Source of the DNA: Pardosa pseudoannulata | Lineage: Eukaryota > Arthropoda > Arachnida > Araneae > Lycosidae | Length of the DNA stretch: 64,000 nt | NCBI GenBank assembly: GCA_032207245.1 | Contig: CM063500.1 | Location: forward strand, 73,305,418-73,369,417 | Reading direction: 5' to 3' | In this document: piece after piece, positions 1 through 15,020 of the stretch | Numbering within the stretch: the stretch's first letter is position 1 | Layout of the letters: every line of letters starts with the position of its first letter | The notes under the pieces: generated by a model | Told to the model about the DNA's origin: nothing | What the model saw: the letters and a program-made list of their open reading frames with translations, nothing else | Databases searched by the model: none | Program-made: the position numbers and the translations under genes

Positions 1-502
1 CATTTAATAATAAGCCATTTTGGCTTGAATTTGTACAATACATTTTTACTAGGAAAAAATTAAATAGATAATATTCTACAAAATATAAGTTCCTACAACT
101 TGGAAGTCTGGAACATAATTATTTTATTTTTTGTTATATTTATTGGAAATGCTAACCAGTATAAGTTAAATTTGTAACATATAAGTACATCTTTTTAAAG
201 ATATACTGTGCTACTGTTTTCTTTTTGTTTTCTGGTTTATTTTATAGTTTACAATAAATATTTGTTATGCTGTTTTGTTTTTTAGTATGCAAAAATAATT
301 CAATTTTAAAAGTTTGTATCCATTAATAATTTAGCTTTCTTAATAGTAGTTTTTACTGTGGCTGGAGGAAGGGCAGCAAGGATTTTTTATGGTGCTGTCT
401 GATAGTGTCTTATGAAGAAGAATCTATTTTAGATATGTGATTATCATCCTTGAAAATAGGGTAAATCTTTGTGCTTTAAACACCAAGCATTTATTCAAAT
501 GC
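1..502. other. Intronic AT-rich sequence
   Basis: I see no exon, RNA gene or repeat end here. It should belong to the MTHFD1L intron after exon 13. Confidence 0.5.
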
Positions 503-1055
503 CAGACATGCCAACATTCAGGCACTTGTGTCTGGAGCAACAGCATGGTTTGATATTTTAACATGCTAATTACAGATTATATATAAGTACATTTCTTATT
601 AGTTTCTAAATTAACATTAAATTTTAAAATATTTACACAGTAGTAAATTGTAAAAGGCAAATTAAAATTTATGCATTTAAAAGTTTGAGTAACTTTTTCA
701 GCTTTAACAACTTATTTTTCAGAACAGTGTTTCTTACAGCAACATTGACCCTGATTCAAATATTTCCATTTTCTAGCCTCAGGAATTCTATTGTTTGTCT
801 ATTTAAATTTGACCTAAATTCAATTCGGTTTTCTACACAATTCTTAAAACTGTTAACATGCAGCATTACTCTGTGAAAACAGTAACATTCATCATTATTT
901 TTTACAAAACTTTGTACTTAATTGCTGATTTGTAATATTTTAGTTTTTCAAAAGTTTTGTAATTTTCCAGAACAATCTGAGGAGTTTCCGGAGTTATCCC
1001 CTTTTCTCATTTTTCCGGAGAAACTCTGGAGAATCCAGAGTAGTTGGCATGTCTG
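503..1055. mobile_element. Possible hAT-like MITE
   Basis: CAGACATGCCAAC at 503 and its inverted partner GTTGGCATGTCTG near 1043-1055 bracket about 550 bp. Part of it was then carried into the 1.24-kb duplication (second right end near 2285-2300). I cannot identify an 8-bp target duplication. Confidence 0.35.
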
Positions 1056-3182
1056 AAATACTCTTATAATCTAGAAGACATGAAGGTTTTCTTTGAAAAA
1101 AGTTTTTGGTAAATTTAATGCGTAGATAATGAATTACTTGTAGGAGAGTCCATAAATCCAAATTTCAAATACTTAACACTGTACTGGCAGCATTTCAGCT
1201 AAGATTCAGATATTTTAAAATACAAAATTTGCCCACAGTTTAAGTTTTCAATAGATTTATAGATACCTTAAATTCATGATGAATTTTAACTCTATTGGAA
1301 GAGACAGAGAAGGGTGCACAAGTGTTAAAAAAATTGTGTTGAGATTAGTTTTCCAGCAGGGAGTTGTTAAACATGGTTATACATTCTGTTCAATATTGTC
1401 ATTGAAAATTGAAATGTGTTTGTTTTCACTATCAATATTCTTAATATACGAGCCTGGCTATTCTGGTTAAGAAATTGAGATACTTAGTCACCATGTTGCT
1501 GAATTATTAATATTAGTTTCCTGTTTATTTCAGTTATTAATATTAACTTTCATTCTTTACTGATGTTACTTCAAAAACTTTCCCTCAAATTTTCCAACCA
1601 TGTTCAAAAATCATTAACTACTGACTAATATAAATTATAGGTGAAACACTCATATATGCAGTGGAACTTCAATCTATCATTTCTGGATTACTCATTTTCT
1701 CACATTGTTCATTCAATTTATTTGGTCCTGAATTTATCCAAAATAAACTGTTTTTTCCCTGCATTCATCATTACCGAATATTTTGATTTACTGCTTTGAT
1801 CATCAAAGCATTTCAGTCCCATCACTCTGTATTCCCAAAAGTACTGTTTTTGTGGAATTAAACAGAACTGGAGAAATGAGGGTTTTTTTTTGTGTGTGTG
1901 TATGTGTTGATAAAAATGTTTCAAAGTTGCAACTTTTTTCAGCTTTAACAACTTATTTTTCAGAACAGTGTTTCTTACAGCAACATTGACCCTGATTCAA
2001 ATATTTCCATTTTCTAGCCTCAGGAATTCTAGAGTTTGTCTATTTAAAATTTGACCTAAATTCAATTCGGTTTTCTACACAATTCTTAAAACTGTTAACA
2101 TGCAGCATTACTCTGTGAAAACAGTAACATTCATCATTATTTTTTACAAAACTTTGTACTTAATTGCTGATTTGTAATATTTTAGTTTTTCAAAAGTTTT
2201 GTAATTTTCCAGAACAATCTGAGGAGTTTCCGGAGTTATCCAGTTTTTTCATTTATTCGAAGCAACTCCGAAGAATCCAGAGTAGTTGGCATGTCTGAAA
2301 TACTCTTATAATCTAGAAGACATGAAGGCTTTATTTGAAAAAAGTTTTTAGTAAATTTAATGCATAGGTAATGTATTACTAGTAGGAGAGTCCATAAATC
2401 CAAATTTCAAATACTTAACACTGTATTGGCAGCATTTCAGCTAAGATTCAGATATTTTAAAATACAAAATTTGCCCACAGTTTAAGTTTTCAATAGATTT
2501 AAAGATATCTTAAATTCATGATGAATTTTAACTCTGTTGGAAGAGACAGAGAAGGGTGCACAAGTGTTAAAAAAAATTAATTGTGTTGAGATTAGTTTTC
2601 CAGCAGGGATTTGTTAAACATGGTTATACATTCTGTTCAATATTGTCATTGAAAATTAAAATATGTTTGTTTTCACTATCAATATTCTTAATATACGAGC
2701 CTGGCTATATTCTGGTTAAGAAATTGAGATACTTAGTCACCATGTAGCTGAATTATTAATATTAGTTTCCTGTTTATTTCAGTTATTAATATTAACTTTC
2801 ATTCTTTACTAATGTTACTTCAAAAACTTTCCCTCAAATTTTCCAACCATGTTCAAAAATCATTAACTACTGACTAATATAAATTATAGGTGAAACACTC
2901 ATATATGCAGTGGAACTTCAATCTATCATTTCTGGATTACTCATTTTCTCACATTGTTTGTTCAATTTATTTGGTCCTGAATTTATCCAAAATAAACTAA
3001 TGTTTTTTCCCTGCATTCATAATTACTGAATATTTTGATTTACTGCTTCGATCATCACAGCATTTCAGTCCCATCACTTTGTATTCTCAAAAGTACTGTT
3101 TTTGTGGAATTAAACAGAACTGGAGAAATGAGGGTTTTTTTTTTGTGTGTGTGTATGTGTTGATAAAAATGTTTCAAAGTTG
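696..3182. repeat. 1.24-kb tandem duplication in MTHFD1L intron
   Basis: The block starting 'tttttcagctttaacaac' at 696 recurs at 1936. The two copies (about 696-1935 and 1936-3182) stay collinear throughout with sparse substitutions and short indels. It accounts for the duplicate small ORFs here; none looks coding. It lies just downstream (minus sense) of exon 13. Confidence 0.92.
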
Positions 3183-3265
3183 GGGGAATGTCAAAACCAT
3201 TTTTGCTCATCAGAGCCTCTTCTAGACTAGGTATGACATTTTCTCATTATTGATAAAGATTCTAC

Positions 3266-3420
3266 CTGATCTCTTTGAGTAGCTTCATGAAAGATACGAG
3301 CATCAATTTGTGCAGCAAGTAAATTGTTAGCAGCTGCTATAGCATGAATGTCACCAGTCAAATGGAGATTGAAATCTTCCATGGGAACTACTTGTGAATA
3401 GCCTCCACCAGCAGCACCAC
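3266..3420 (-). CDS. MTHFD1L: MTHFD1L exon 13 (last in window)
   Basis: Acceptor attag, donor CAG|gtagaa, 155 nt, residues 402-452. [20 protein letters not shown] and [20 protein letters not shown] are near-invariant ligase sequences. No further exon is visible in 1-3265, so the following intron exceeds 3.2 kb. Confidence 0.96.
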
Positions 3421-6400
3421 CTAATAATTTTAAGTATTATAAATTACATAAAACATCTACATAATACTAAGAAGAATAAAGATAATGGAGGCTAAAAAGA
3501 TTTTTTGGGCTAACATACCCTTTTAAGGTCGCTAGTGTGCTTTCACAATTGATAAGTCTATCGTAAACATAGAAAGTATATGTATACTGTAACATTAGAA
3601 TATTCTTTAAAAATTTACAAGCTGCATGTTCTGGCACTTTATCTTGTATAAAAATATGACTGATTATAATTAATAATATTTTTATGTAGTTGATTTGATA
3701 TAATCTATAAAAGTGCACAAATAAAAGCTGATGAGAAATTCTGTCCATAATATCATAATTCATTGCTTATGTAAAAATGACCGAAATAGGCAATTGCAAA
3801 TTATTTGCTAACTGAACTACCTATTATACTCATCAATTGTCAAAATTTAGCATAAGTACAATTGTCAGAGAATAAAAGAAAAAAAAAAGGTATTGACTCA
3901 AAATTCAGAAACAAGAACTACTACCATCAAGAGTAATTATTGATACACTAATTCAAGTTTAAAAGAAGAGTGAAAGTTTACCTACATTGGTTTATTTCAT
4001 AATTATGTACTTTAAATTCAGAACATTTTAGAAATATAAAACTGATGTGACTAAGGCACACAAAAATTTAAGTAAAATTGATAAGAATGTAGCTGTTTTA
4101 TAGCTTCAGAATAAGCTACTTTGTTAGTGTCGAGGTATGCAAGACACTTAGCTGAAGCAAAACAAAAAATTAGTTTTGCATCAGCTAAGTCCCTTGAATA
4201 TTTTTGCATTGAAATAATAACTTGTTCTGTAGCTATGAAACAGATGTATGCTTCTCAATTTTACTTTAATTTTTGTAACCTTAATCACTGTAATGTTTTA
4301 TGTTTTTCTATATTTTGTACTATTTAAAATAAGAAATTTTGAATTTTATTTTCTTAATCTTACTTTATGTACATATATCTACAAGACAGGTGCATAATGT
4401 ATGAACATTGTTACAAATCCTCAAAATTTGCAAGTCACACAATTTTTGCAATCAGTCCACATAAATGAACTTATTTAATCCCCATTAAACATTAAGCACA
4501 CATATATTTCAAACACAATGGCAACAAAGATCCATGCTCTGAATATAGACCTTCAAAGTTCATGATCTGCAAAATTTGAGTCTTTAAACATTGTAATCAA
4601 TTTAAAGTAAGCTCCCCGTCCCACACCATAAGACACATTCTGTTATACTTTTAATCTTATAGTATTTTTTAAAATTATTTGAACACAAAAATTATAATTG
4701 ATGTTATTATTTATTTACCTACAAATATCTCATAAGAATGATTTTTTTTTCTTTTTTTTCTGTGTAGGTGTTTCAACCTGTGGGGAAATGCTTTATTGCT
4801 AAATAATGAATGTATATTTATTTTCTACATTAATAATACTATAAAACCTTATTTTGTAGAAAGTAAAAATATAGACTGTCTAAGGTATCTATCTACATCC
4901 GAGGAACTTTTTTCTTTAAACGTAGAAACTAGTTCATGTTTTTACATTTTTAGATTTATTTTTTTTATATTATCATAGAGAATTGCACTTAAAAAATTTA
5001 TTCCTGGAGAAGTTTTTATAAAATTTCTAATAATTGAAGAAAATTTAGTAAACAAATCTGTTTTTTTCAAAAGGTCTAATTTTTTAATAAATTATATTAT
5101 TTCAATATTTTTTGATGCAACACATTTCTTATACACTGGACTTGTGAATCACCTAAAATCTTTGCTTAATTTACTTTGGTAAAAAATTTTGGTCGGTCAA
5201 AATCATACACATTGAATTTTTAACAAATTTTCATTACTTTTATATATAATTATGAGTGTAACATCATTAAAAATTATCCAAATTTAAAGCTTTTAGGTTG
5301 TTTACTAGTAAATACTATCAAAAGCATTCATAATAATTTTTAACAAAATATTTTAAGAACTTTTTGAGAAATCACATTTCAAGTTTCAACATTTTATTAA
5401 AAATACTGTTCTGAGAAAAATGTATTTGAAGTTTATGAAAGCAATTTTAACTATTAAAGAATTAAAATACATGTATCAAATTCCTCACACTTTCTTGCTT
5501 CAAAAATTTCTAATTACCAAGTTGTTAATTGTTAAAAATACTAGAAAAATGTTTAAACTAATCTTCATGAAAATTTAAAAAGTTTTGTCCAAAAAATGCT
5601 CTTTAAAAGTCTTTAAATTCGTTGTGAATTTAAAGCCTTTTAAAGAGCATTTTTTCCGGTCGCTAGTTCTGTCGCTAGTTCTGTTTTGTTTGGACAGCTG
5701 TTACTGATGTTTAAACAGCTGTAACTTTTCTTTAAAATGCCATAGAGACAAAACAAAAACAGATTTAGAAGCCTAAAAGTTGAAATTTTACAATAGAGAA
5801 ATTTAAAAAAATTATGATTTTCGGCAAAAAATGATTTTTTTAACGTAGATGGATACCTTAACAAGCTTCTTGAAGTTTTACTAGAATGAAAGAGTTATTC
5901 AATTAATGAAATTAATAATTCATTCTTTATGTATAAAACCTCATCCCAAATTAAAATTTTTCATCAAAATAAGTTGATGGACACACCTTTTACACCAAAT
6001 GTTGGACCTTGAGATGGTTGTCTTAAGCAAGCAATCACATTCTTTTTTAATTCAACAGCCAATGCTTGACACAAACCTATGGTTGTTGTACTTTTACCTT
6101 CTCCAAGAGGTGTAGGAGTAATCCTGTAAAATTTGGTAATAAGACAATTATAAAAAAAAAATTTATCTTTTTTTACATTCAAAAGTTATTCAAATTGCAA
6201 AACACAACATTTTATCATATCTTTTGCCTAATTTAAGAGATAAAATTTAAAAATTCTTAGACAAAAATTTAAAACAGTTTTTGTAAAGTACAATCATAAA
6301 AAGCCAACATGACTAAGGCATAAAAAATGTAAAATTGATAAGCATACAGCTGTTTTATGAAAAGAATTAATATCTAATGTATTGAGATTTTTTGTTATAA

Positions 6401-8218
6401 AGAATGCAAATTCCAATAAAAAATGGATGTGCAAATTTAGGTATTATAACTACAAAATTTAAAAAACTTATCACTAACTATTTTATGTCAGTGTAAAAAC
6501 ATGTTATATTGAAAGTTTTTTTATTATATAGAGTGCAGATTAAAATCAAAAGTGAAGGTACACAACTAGATGTTATAACAGTTTTTTAATACAAACTTTC
6601 AACATTCTATGACTTATTGCTTTTGTATTATATGAGATATATATGTACACATGTCATGACAAAGCTAGTCAAAATGTGCTCAGGGATAGTCAAAATAAAT
6701 ATTTAAAGTTTTCTTGTACATGGATACAAGCCTGAAATTTGTCAAAATTGATTCAAGTATGGTCACAAAATGAGTATTTCTGTTAAAATTTGAGCAATGA
6801 AATTTTTTGCAATCACAATACTACTTTTACATTTACTTTGTACAAGGAAGTAAAAAGGCATATCTGATTTAAAAATGAGAATTAAAAGTACTAAAAAATG
6901 GTTTGAAGAACAGAAGAGTATTATCATCACTTTACATTTAATATCATAGCTCAGATTTTATTAAATACTTTTGTTTATTTATATTGGATATTAAACAGTG
7001 GATTATGGTAATTTAGAAAATAAACATGGAATAAAGCATTTTGCTAACTGTAAAAGAATAATTTTGTTAAATGTATCAGGACTCACCCTGCGATAACAAC
7101 ATATTTCCCGGGAGACCTAAATTTACATCTTTCTAGAGCAGATAAGGCAACCTTTGCTTTCTTTTCACCATAAAGCTCAATTTCATGAGGAAAAAGGCCT
7201 ATTTCTTCAGATAGCTTTGTTATGTTCTTTAAAATTTGAGATCTAGCTATTTTAATATCACTGAAAAAAAATAGAAATTGGAAAATTTAAAGATTTTCAT
7301 ATGAGAATAATATATTTAGTTATTTACAAATTTAACTTAATTTACTAAATATGATGCATTTAAAGAACATACCTCAAACCTGGAGGTCCAAAATTCAAAG
7401 GTATATGTGACAACTTCCATTCAAACTACAGTAAAAAATAAAACATTAATGCAAATACAGTAGCTCTTCTTTACATCATATTTATCAGAGGATAATTAAA
7501 ATGTATGATATATCTGGGAGAGGGGAATAATATAGTAAAAATTTTACTTTTATGAACATATACACTTAAAATACAATAATAAAATTAGTAGTGTAGGCAC
7601 AGTAATTTTTTTTTTTTTTTAATAAGATAGAGGTGTTCTATTTACCTTTTCAATTTTATGTACAAATACACATGTATTCACACTTTTCATTCCATAGAAA
7701 AAATAAAATTTGGAAGACATAGAAAAAACATGATATATCTGAATTAGTAATGTATGAAGACACTATATACAGTTGTTATTTTATTTGTCTTAATATAGAA
7801 ACTATAAAGAATATATATAATTGTTTGTTGCAGTATATAGAAAAAAAATTCACTCACTCTATCTTACAGAATTATCTTTCATATATCATATTGTTCTTTT
7901 GATGAAAATTATATTTGCTTTGATACTTTGCAAACCATTGATAATTTTACATACATAGTTAAAGCATATATGATTAGATAATTAACTAAATTACATTCAT
8001 ATGTGAATGATTTTAAATTTAAAAAACTGAAATTATTAAAGTGCAGGTATTACATGCCATTATATTAACATTTTTATAGAAACTTACATTAAAAAATTTT
8101 ATTCCAGATAAAAGAACATTCCTTGCAGCAATGACAGAAGTTAATTTTAAGAAATTTTCACTGGAAACATACAGGGGATTCAATTCTTCACCTCTTGAAC
8201 CTAAATTTGAGAAGTATA

Positions 8219-8266
<48 letters not shown>

Positions 8267-8644
8267 ATATTAAAATCCCTTATTTACATATTTTAATATT
8301 AATTTAATAACTTTTGTTCATAAAGTACATTGGGGGTTTGCGAGGTAATTCTGATTTTTCCCTCCAGACACGCTATAGACTTAATTCAGCCTCTGTCTGT
8401 ACTACTTTAGCCAATAGTTAGCACATTCTCTTTAAACATGGGTATTTTTTATCACGTGATCAATTGTGCTTAGGGATTATTCATAGTCTTTTTACCTGAG
8501 AAATCCCTACTTGAAAAGTGTGTGTGTGCAGGATCACATTGTCTGGGTGCACAATGTTATAAAAGTGCTTGCCTGTTGTATGGATTTCATGTATCTCACC
8601 AGAAATAAAATGTGTTGTGATTTTGAATGACTCTCGCCCATATT

Positions 8645-8690
<46 letters not shown>

Positions 8691-11600
8691 TTACATACAT
8701 ACATACGAAATAATCTAGTGACCATCTCTAAAATTAGGCAATATGTGGAGGAAACAAAAATAGAAATAAAGTACTTCCTATTATATAGTTCATTCTGAAC
8801 AAGAAGTACTCTGATATTTTTAAACAGCCTCCCAAATTCTGCTAGTAGGTATAGATTGTTAGCCAATTAGAGGTGTTTGTAAAGGTCACAAGGGTGAACT
8901 CCAAGATGCAAAAATTTTATATAATCATTTATATATAATGAAGACAATTAAGAAAATAGTTGGCAAACACCAACAGATTACCAGAAATAGAAGAATACAA
9001 AAAACACTAAGAGATAGGACTTGGCTTGGTTTGGAGTGTTACGGTCTACTTTTTGCAACACGAGGGCTAATGAGACTGGGACCTACTGCTTAAAGCCAAT
9101 TCCGAACAGCTACAAACATCCATGCCACAGTGGGAATGAACCCACAAACTCCAGTCTGAAGGACAGCACCCTAACCATTCAGCCATCGTTTGGCTCTAAG
9201 AGATAGGAACGGGTGCAACTGAAGTATAGATGTGAAAAATAGTATTGTATTTAAATATAGAAGCAATAAAAAGAAACACATATATAACTTTTATTGCTAA
9301 ATAATAAAATACCTTCATCTATAAAAATTTCAAAATCTTTCCAACTTATAAAATTAAAAATAATTTGTAGAACTCTATTTTTCAAAAATTTGTGTAGGTA
9401 GATTTTGAATTATTTGATGAAGCTATTATTATAACTGTAACATAGATATTAAAAATTCTACTAAATTTGCTTGCAAAATCAAATAATAGGTTCTGCCTGA
9501 AATCAAAATACAAAAAATCACGTAAAAACAATTTTGAATTTTTATCTAGCAATTGCACTATTTGATATTTTACCCATAAACTGACAATCCATCAGCTGAA
9601 ATATATTATCAACAATAAATAAACAGAATTAAACACATTTGTTTCTAGTGAAAACAAAATGCATTTTAACATTAACTCCTTGACATACAATGAAATCTCA
9701 AAAATATTATTCATTTCATGTGCCATTGTAGACTTTCAGGAAATGTCTGTGGCAGACATGTATTAGATTATTTCTCTCTTGCATCGATTTTGCTTTGTTT
9801 AGAATGTTCAAGATGCCATGTGTGCATAAAAATAATATAAATGGAACAATTTGGAAGCGTAAAAATATGTGTAGTTCCTCTACATATTCCACATAGTTTA
9901 GAAATGCTTCACACTTCACAGAGTTAGTAATTTTTTTTATTTTATTTTAGGAAGCTACTTAACTATATTCATTAAAATTATACATCAATTTGATTAAATA
10001 TGTTATATAGCAATGCAAATTTCAAAATAAAATATTCTGTTTCTCAGCTTGCATCTGTTCATTTGAACCTAATTAAATAGCAATTTTCTAATTCACATCT
10101 AATTCTTTTTACTTTCATATCAAGGCATGAAAGAACTTCATTGCAATAATAATTAAATATTACCTTCTCGTAAAGATGAGCACTCAATTAGCATAGCATT
10201 AGGCTTCATGAGTTTTCCAATTGAACCAACTTTAGACCTTGCATCAATTACAATATCAGCAGAATTAATCTGTCATAATTTAAAAGTAATATAAAAAATA
10301 TTTTATTAGGAGTAGTACCCATAAACAAACAAACAAACAAAAGATAAGAGGATTAAAATAATCTATGTCTAAGCTTTCAAAATATTTGCATAAATTCTAG
10401 CCATCTGACAGGAAACATGCCTTCCTAATATATTAATGGAAAATGCAAATTTGGCATTATTAACTTAAGAGAAACATCAAGATTCCATTTGCTTAATAAA
10501 AAGATAAACTGTTTACATCATCCTTAATGCACAATTATTCAGATTACCGTCTCCATTGGATAAAACTTTCAACAGTTAAAACATCCTGTCTAAAATAATA
10601 GGGAAGAAAAGAATGTCTACAAAAGTTTATAAATATTACTCTGTTAATATGTTTACTCATATTTTTCCTTCAATTTTTTTAAATAGAAAAATTTATACAT
10701 AAATGTTAAATGCATAATTTAATTTACTCAATTTCCAAGCATCAAATAGAAGGAAAGAGGAGAAATCTTTCATTAGAAAAATTATATTCCCATTATTTGT
10801 AACATATCAAGGAAATTCATGGGTTAAATGGAAAAAAACCAGAATGTTTTAAACTGTTATCATATTAAACATATATTAAATAATTTTTCATGAAAATTTT
10901 CTTTTAGTATAGAAACTAAATGTTATTTTAAAAGTTAATATTTAATAACTAAGTATAAAGGAGAACTTACCAATAACACAAAATAATTTATTATTTTTCT
11001 ATTTTCCAAAAACTATTAGATTTATAAAAAGAATAAAACTTCTGTGTAATTAAAACAATAACTAAAGGGAAATTTGATTTGGGGTATTCAAACCCCTCCA
11101 AAATTTTCAGGCTTATATTCTATAATGTGTACAAATAATAAATATGTTCCCTAAAAAAATCTTGTTTGACGTTTATTTACATTCAATTTTTTTTTTATCT
11201 TGGAATTTAAATACATGATCATTGTAATTATTTATAAAAATGCAAAACTTTTTAAAGTAACACAGAGACTTATTTATGGAAAACGCATACTTAAAGTATC
11301 CGTTTACATTAAATACGTCATTTTTTGCCAAAAATCATAATTTTTTTTTATTTCTCTATTGTAAAATTTCAACTTTTAGGCTTCTAAATCTGTTTTTGTT
11401 TTGTCTCTACGGCATTTTAAAGAAAAGTTACAGTTGTTTAAACATCAGTGACAGCTGTCAAAACAAAACGGAAGTAGCGACTTCGGAACCGGAAGTTGTG
11501 AATTTAAAGCCTTTTAAAGAGCATTTTTTGGACAAAACATTTTAAATTTTCATGAAGATTAGTTTAAACATTTTTCTAGTATTTTTAATAATTATCAACT

Positions 11601-14600
11601 TGGCAATTAGAAAGTTTTGAAGCAAGAAAGTGTGGGGAATTTTAAACATGTATTTTAATTTTTTAATAGTTAAATTTGCTTTCATAAACTTCAAATGTGT
11701 TTTTCTCAGAACGGTATTTTTAATAAAATGTTGAAACTTGAAATGTGATTTCTCAAAAAGTTATTAAAATATTTTGTTGAAAATTATTATGAATGCTTTT
11801 GATAGTATTTACTAGTGAATGACCTAAAAGCTTTAAATTTGGATAATTTTTAATGATGTTACACTCATAGTTAGATATAAAAGTAATGAAAATTCATAAA
11901 AATTCAATGTGTATGATTTTGAAGGACCAAAATATTTTACCAAATGTAAATTAAGCAAAGATTTTAAGTGATTCACTAGTCCAGTGTATAAGAAATGTGT
12001 TGCATCAAAAAATATTGAAATAATTTAATTTATTAAAAAATTAAACCTTTTGAAAAAACCCGATTTTTTTTTACTAAATTTTCTTCATTTATTAGAAATT
12101 TTATAAAAACTTCTCCAGGAATAAATTTTTTAAGTGCAATTCTCTATAATAATATAAAAAATAAATCTAAAAATGTAAAAACATGAACTAGTTTTTACTT
12201 TTGAAGAAAAAAGTTCTCCGAATGTAGACGAATACCTTAAAGCTAAAAATGAATGAACATAATGAAAACATTTAAAATTTCTTCTGTACTGCTATTTACT
12301 CTCCTTTAGACCCACAGTTTTGAAACTGGCAGTCATAACTCTTTAGGGTACCCTGGGGATGTGGGAAAGGTGCTGCCACAAAAATTCAGTTCAAGTGAAT
12401 TGAGGATAAAATTAACTAAATGTCTTAAATATAAATGAAATAACTAAATATTTACCCAGATAGTTTTATTCAGTGTTTTTAAGATTGAAAAGTATTAAAT
12501 TTGCACTTTTTTCTTTTCTTTTGTATTAAAACAGCATTATGATTAGAGTTCCACAAATTTTTTTCAGACCAACAAGGCAACCATAATGAAAAAAGTTTGA
12601 GAATCACGGCTCTACACAATTATTTCATGTTGTTATCATGAACTTTGTACATTGTTCATTTTAATATTGTGTAAATTGTGTATTCAAAAGGGATATCTCC
12701 TTCATGCCAAATAAATTCTGTGACAATATTTTCAGAAATATGAGGCAGTGATGCAGTGGTTTCATGAAATTATATAAAAAACTGGAAAAATAACTACATA
12801 CAAAAAAAATCCTCCTTGCATGGAATAGTTAATGAAAAGACTTGTGTAAATATTTTATTATTAAAAAATAATTTAGTAATAAAATATTTCCATAATCATA
12901 ATTACAGAGATATTACTTTACAGTTTACTACAGCAAACTAATATTGCTGCAGCAAACAAAATTTCTTTAAAGTCTGTCCTTGTTTTGTAAATATCTGGCT
13001 TTAAAATGATATTGTTCTTTTGTGCTCAAAATAATTAGGTAACACAAAGAGTAAGTTCTGTCTTCATTTATCATATTTGTCCAAGAAACATCTGTGAAAC
13101 TACCTCTTAATTCCAGAATTTAGTCACATCAAGACCAACACAGTTCTTTACAAACTCCTTGTATGTAGCATACAATTCTTATTGATGGAGCATTAATCTC
13201 TGAAATAAATTTGAACATTACATTAGCCATTTGGTCCAGATCAAACAATTGAGCCACTTTCATCGAGTTCCCACCAAGTTGTCAAAAAATTTGGATCCTT
13301 GCTCTTTGGAGACATCTAGTTCTAGCCAATAATAAATGTTAGATTTTGCTATCATTTCATGAATACCTCTTAATTCATCTTCAAAACAAAGGAAAGGGAT
13401 GAAAAAATCAACAAGTTTGTTTAACCACATAATAAAGAACAAGAGGGATGGGAAGGAATGTAAAGTAACTATTAGTAAATAAAGGAAAAGTGTAGGTATA
13501 AAAAAAATAATGTGGAAAATTAGGGATTATACATACAGACAATATTAGATTATATGAAATTTCAAATTTTTTCATAATTTATAGGGGCCTATTTATGATA
13601 TATTAAAAAATTATTACATCAAAACATTAAACTGTATTGCATACCATATCTAAAAATTTTTTCTAGCTACAACCCTGTATGTAATCACAGACTAATCAAA
13701 TAATAAACTAAGATATTAAAAAACAAACCACATTTTAAATTATTTCTTCTTTTCACCACTGATTTGGCAAGATTAAAAGTACAATTAGCAAACTGAGAAA
13801 ATATCCCTACTTAAATACATTATAGAAATAAGAAACAATATCACTTGTTAAGAATAATCAAATGTAATGTATAACTATCAAATTTACATGGAAATTAAAT
13901 ACTTACTTCCTCGGGTATGTTTTCAGGATTTTTACTAACTGTGACTACAGCATTGTTATGCAGTAATAATTGAGAAATTGGAAATGCGAAGTTGCCCTCC
14001 TCTAAGACTAAAACTTTAGCATTTTCTAAATGTATGCCTAGAAAAGAATTTTAAAATCTCTTAACACAATGTAAATAAAATAAAGTATTATTAGTCCATA
14101 AAGTTCTAAAATTCAAAAAGCACAAATCTAGCTTTAAAAAACATTTGACATTACTGCATTAAATAAATTACGATAATGATCAACACATTTATCATTTTTA
14201 ATTATTAATGTTCTTCCTAAATTATAGATGCATTATTTCCCCAGCTATTTTTTGAATATTAATTAAATATTTAATGTAAGAAAAGGTAAAAATCATATTT
14301 AGATACATTTCTATTAAAGAGCAATTCAGTCATTAATTACTTTTGACTATTTACAGTAAAACAGGAAATTAAATTTAGCTATTCATGAACTAGCTGTTAC
14401 TCCTAATTAATGCCAGAAGCTAGTAGTATATATTTAAGTTCTTTAATTTTCACCTATTTTTAGTAAATTGATAAAGTTCATAAATTACTGTGTTAACATA
14501 TAATGAATTTGGAATTTCAAAACACATATATAAATATCCTTCCCTCTAATAAAATATTAATAAGCTTTAAGAATTCCACAAAATTCAACAATATGACAGC

Positions 14601-14978
14601 ACTAAACAAAATTATTAACAGGTAACTTACAGTAAAACCCCAAAGAATTATAAATTAGCTTGTGAAGCATATTATTATTGATTAAAAAGTCAAAACAAAA
14701 TTTTAGAATACCTTGTCCAGTAATAATTTCAAAAGCTGCTAAAGCTGTAGATGGCAAAATTTCATGTTCTGTTTCATGGTGAATGTTGTTTTCAACATTT
14801 TTGGAATTTAATCTACACAGATGATATAACATAAAAAAAAATTATAAGTTAAATTTATAAAATAAATTTTAGGATATCTCCTGTTATAAATTAAGATAAA
14901 AAAAATTTATTTCATTATTTATGATAATTATTATATGAAATTGATACACACACACACACACATATATTTATATATATG

Positions 14979-15020
<42 letters not shown>

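Noticed and set aside
5640..5864. 74-codon ORF shared with 11276-11545
   Set aside because: Similarity is explained by two copies of one TTAA-flanked element; no known domain, lengths differ and the frames read into flanks.
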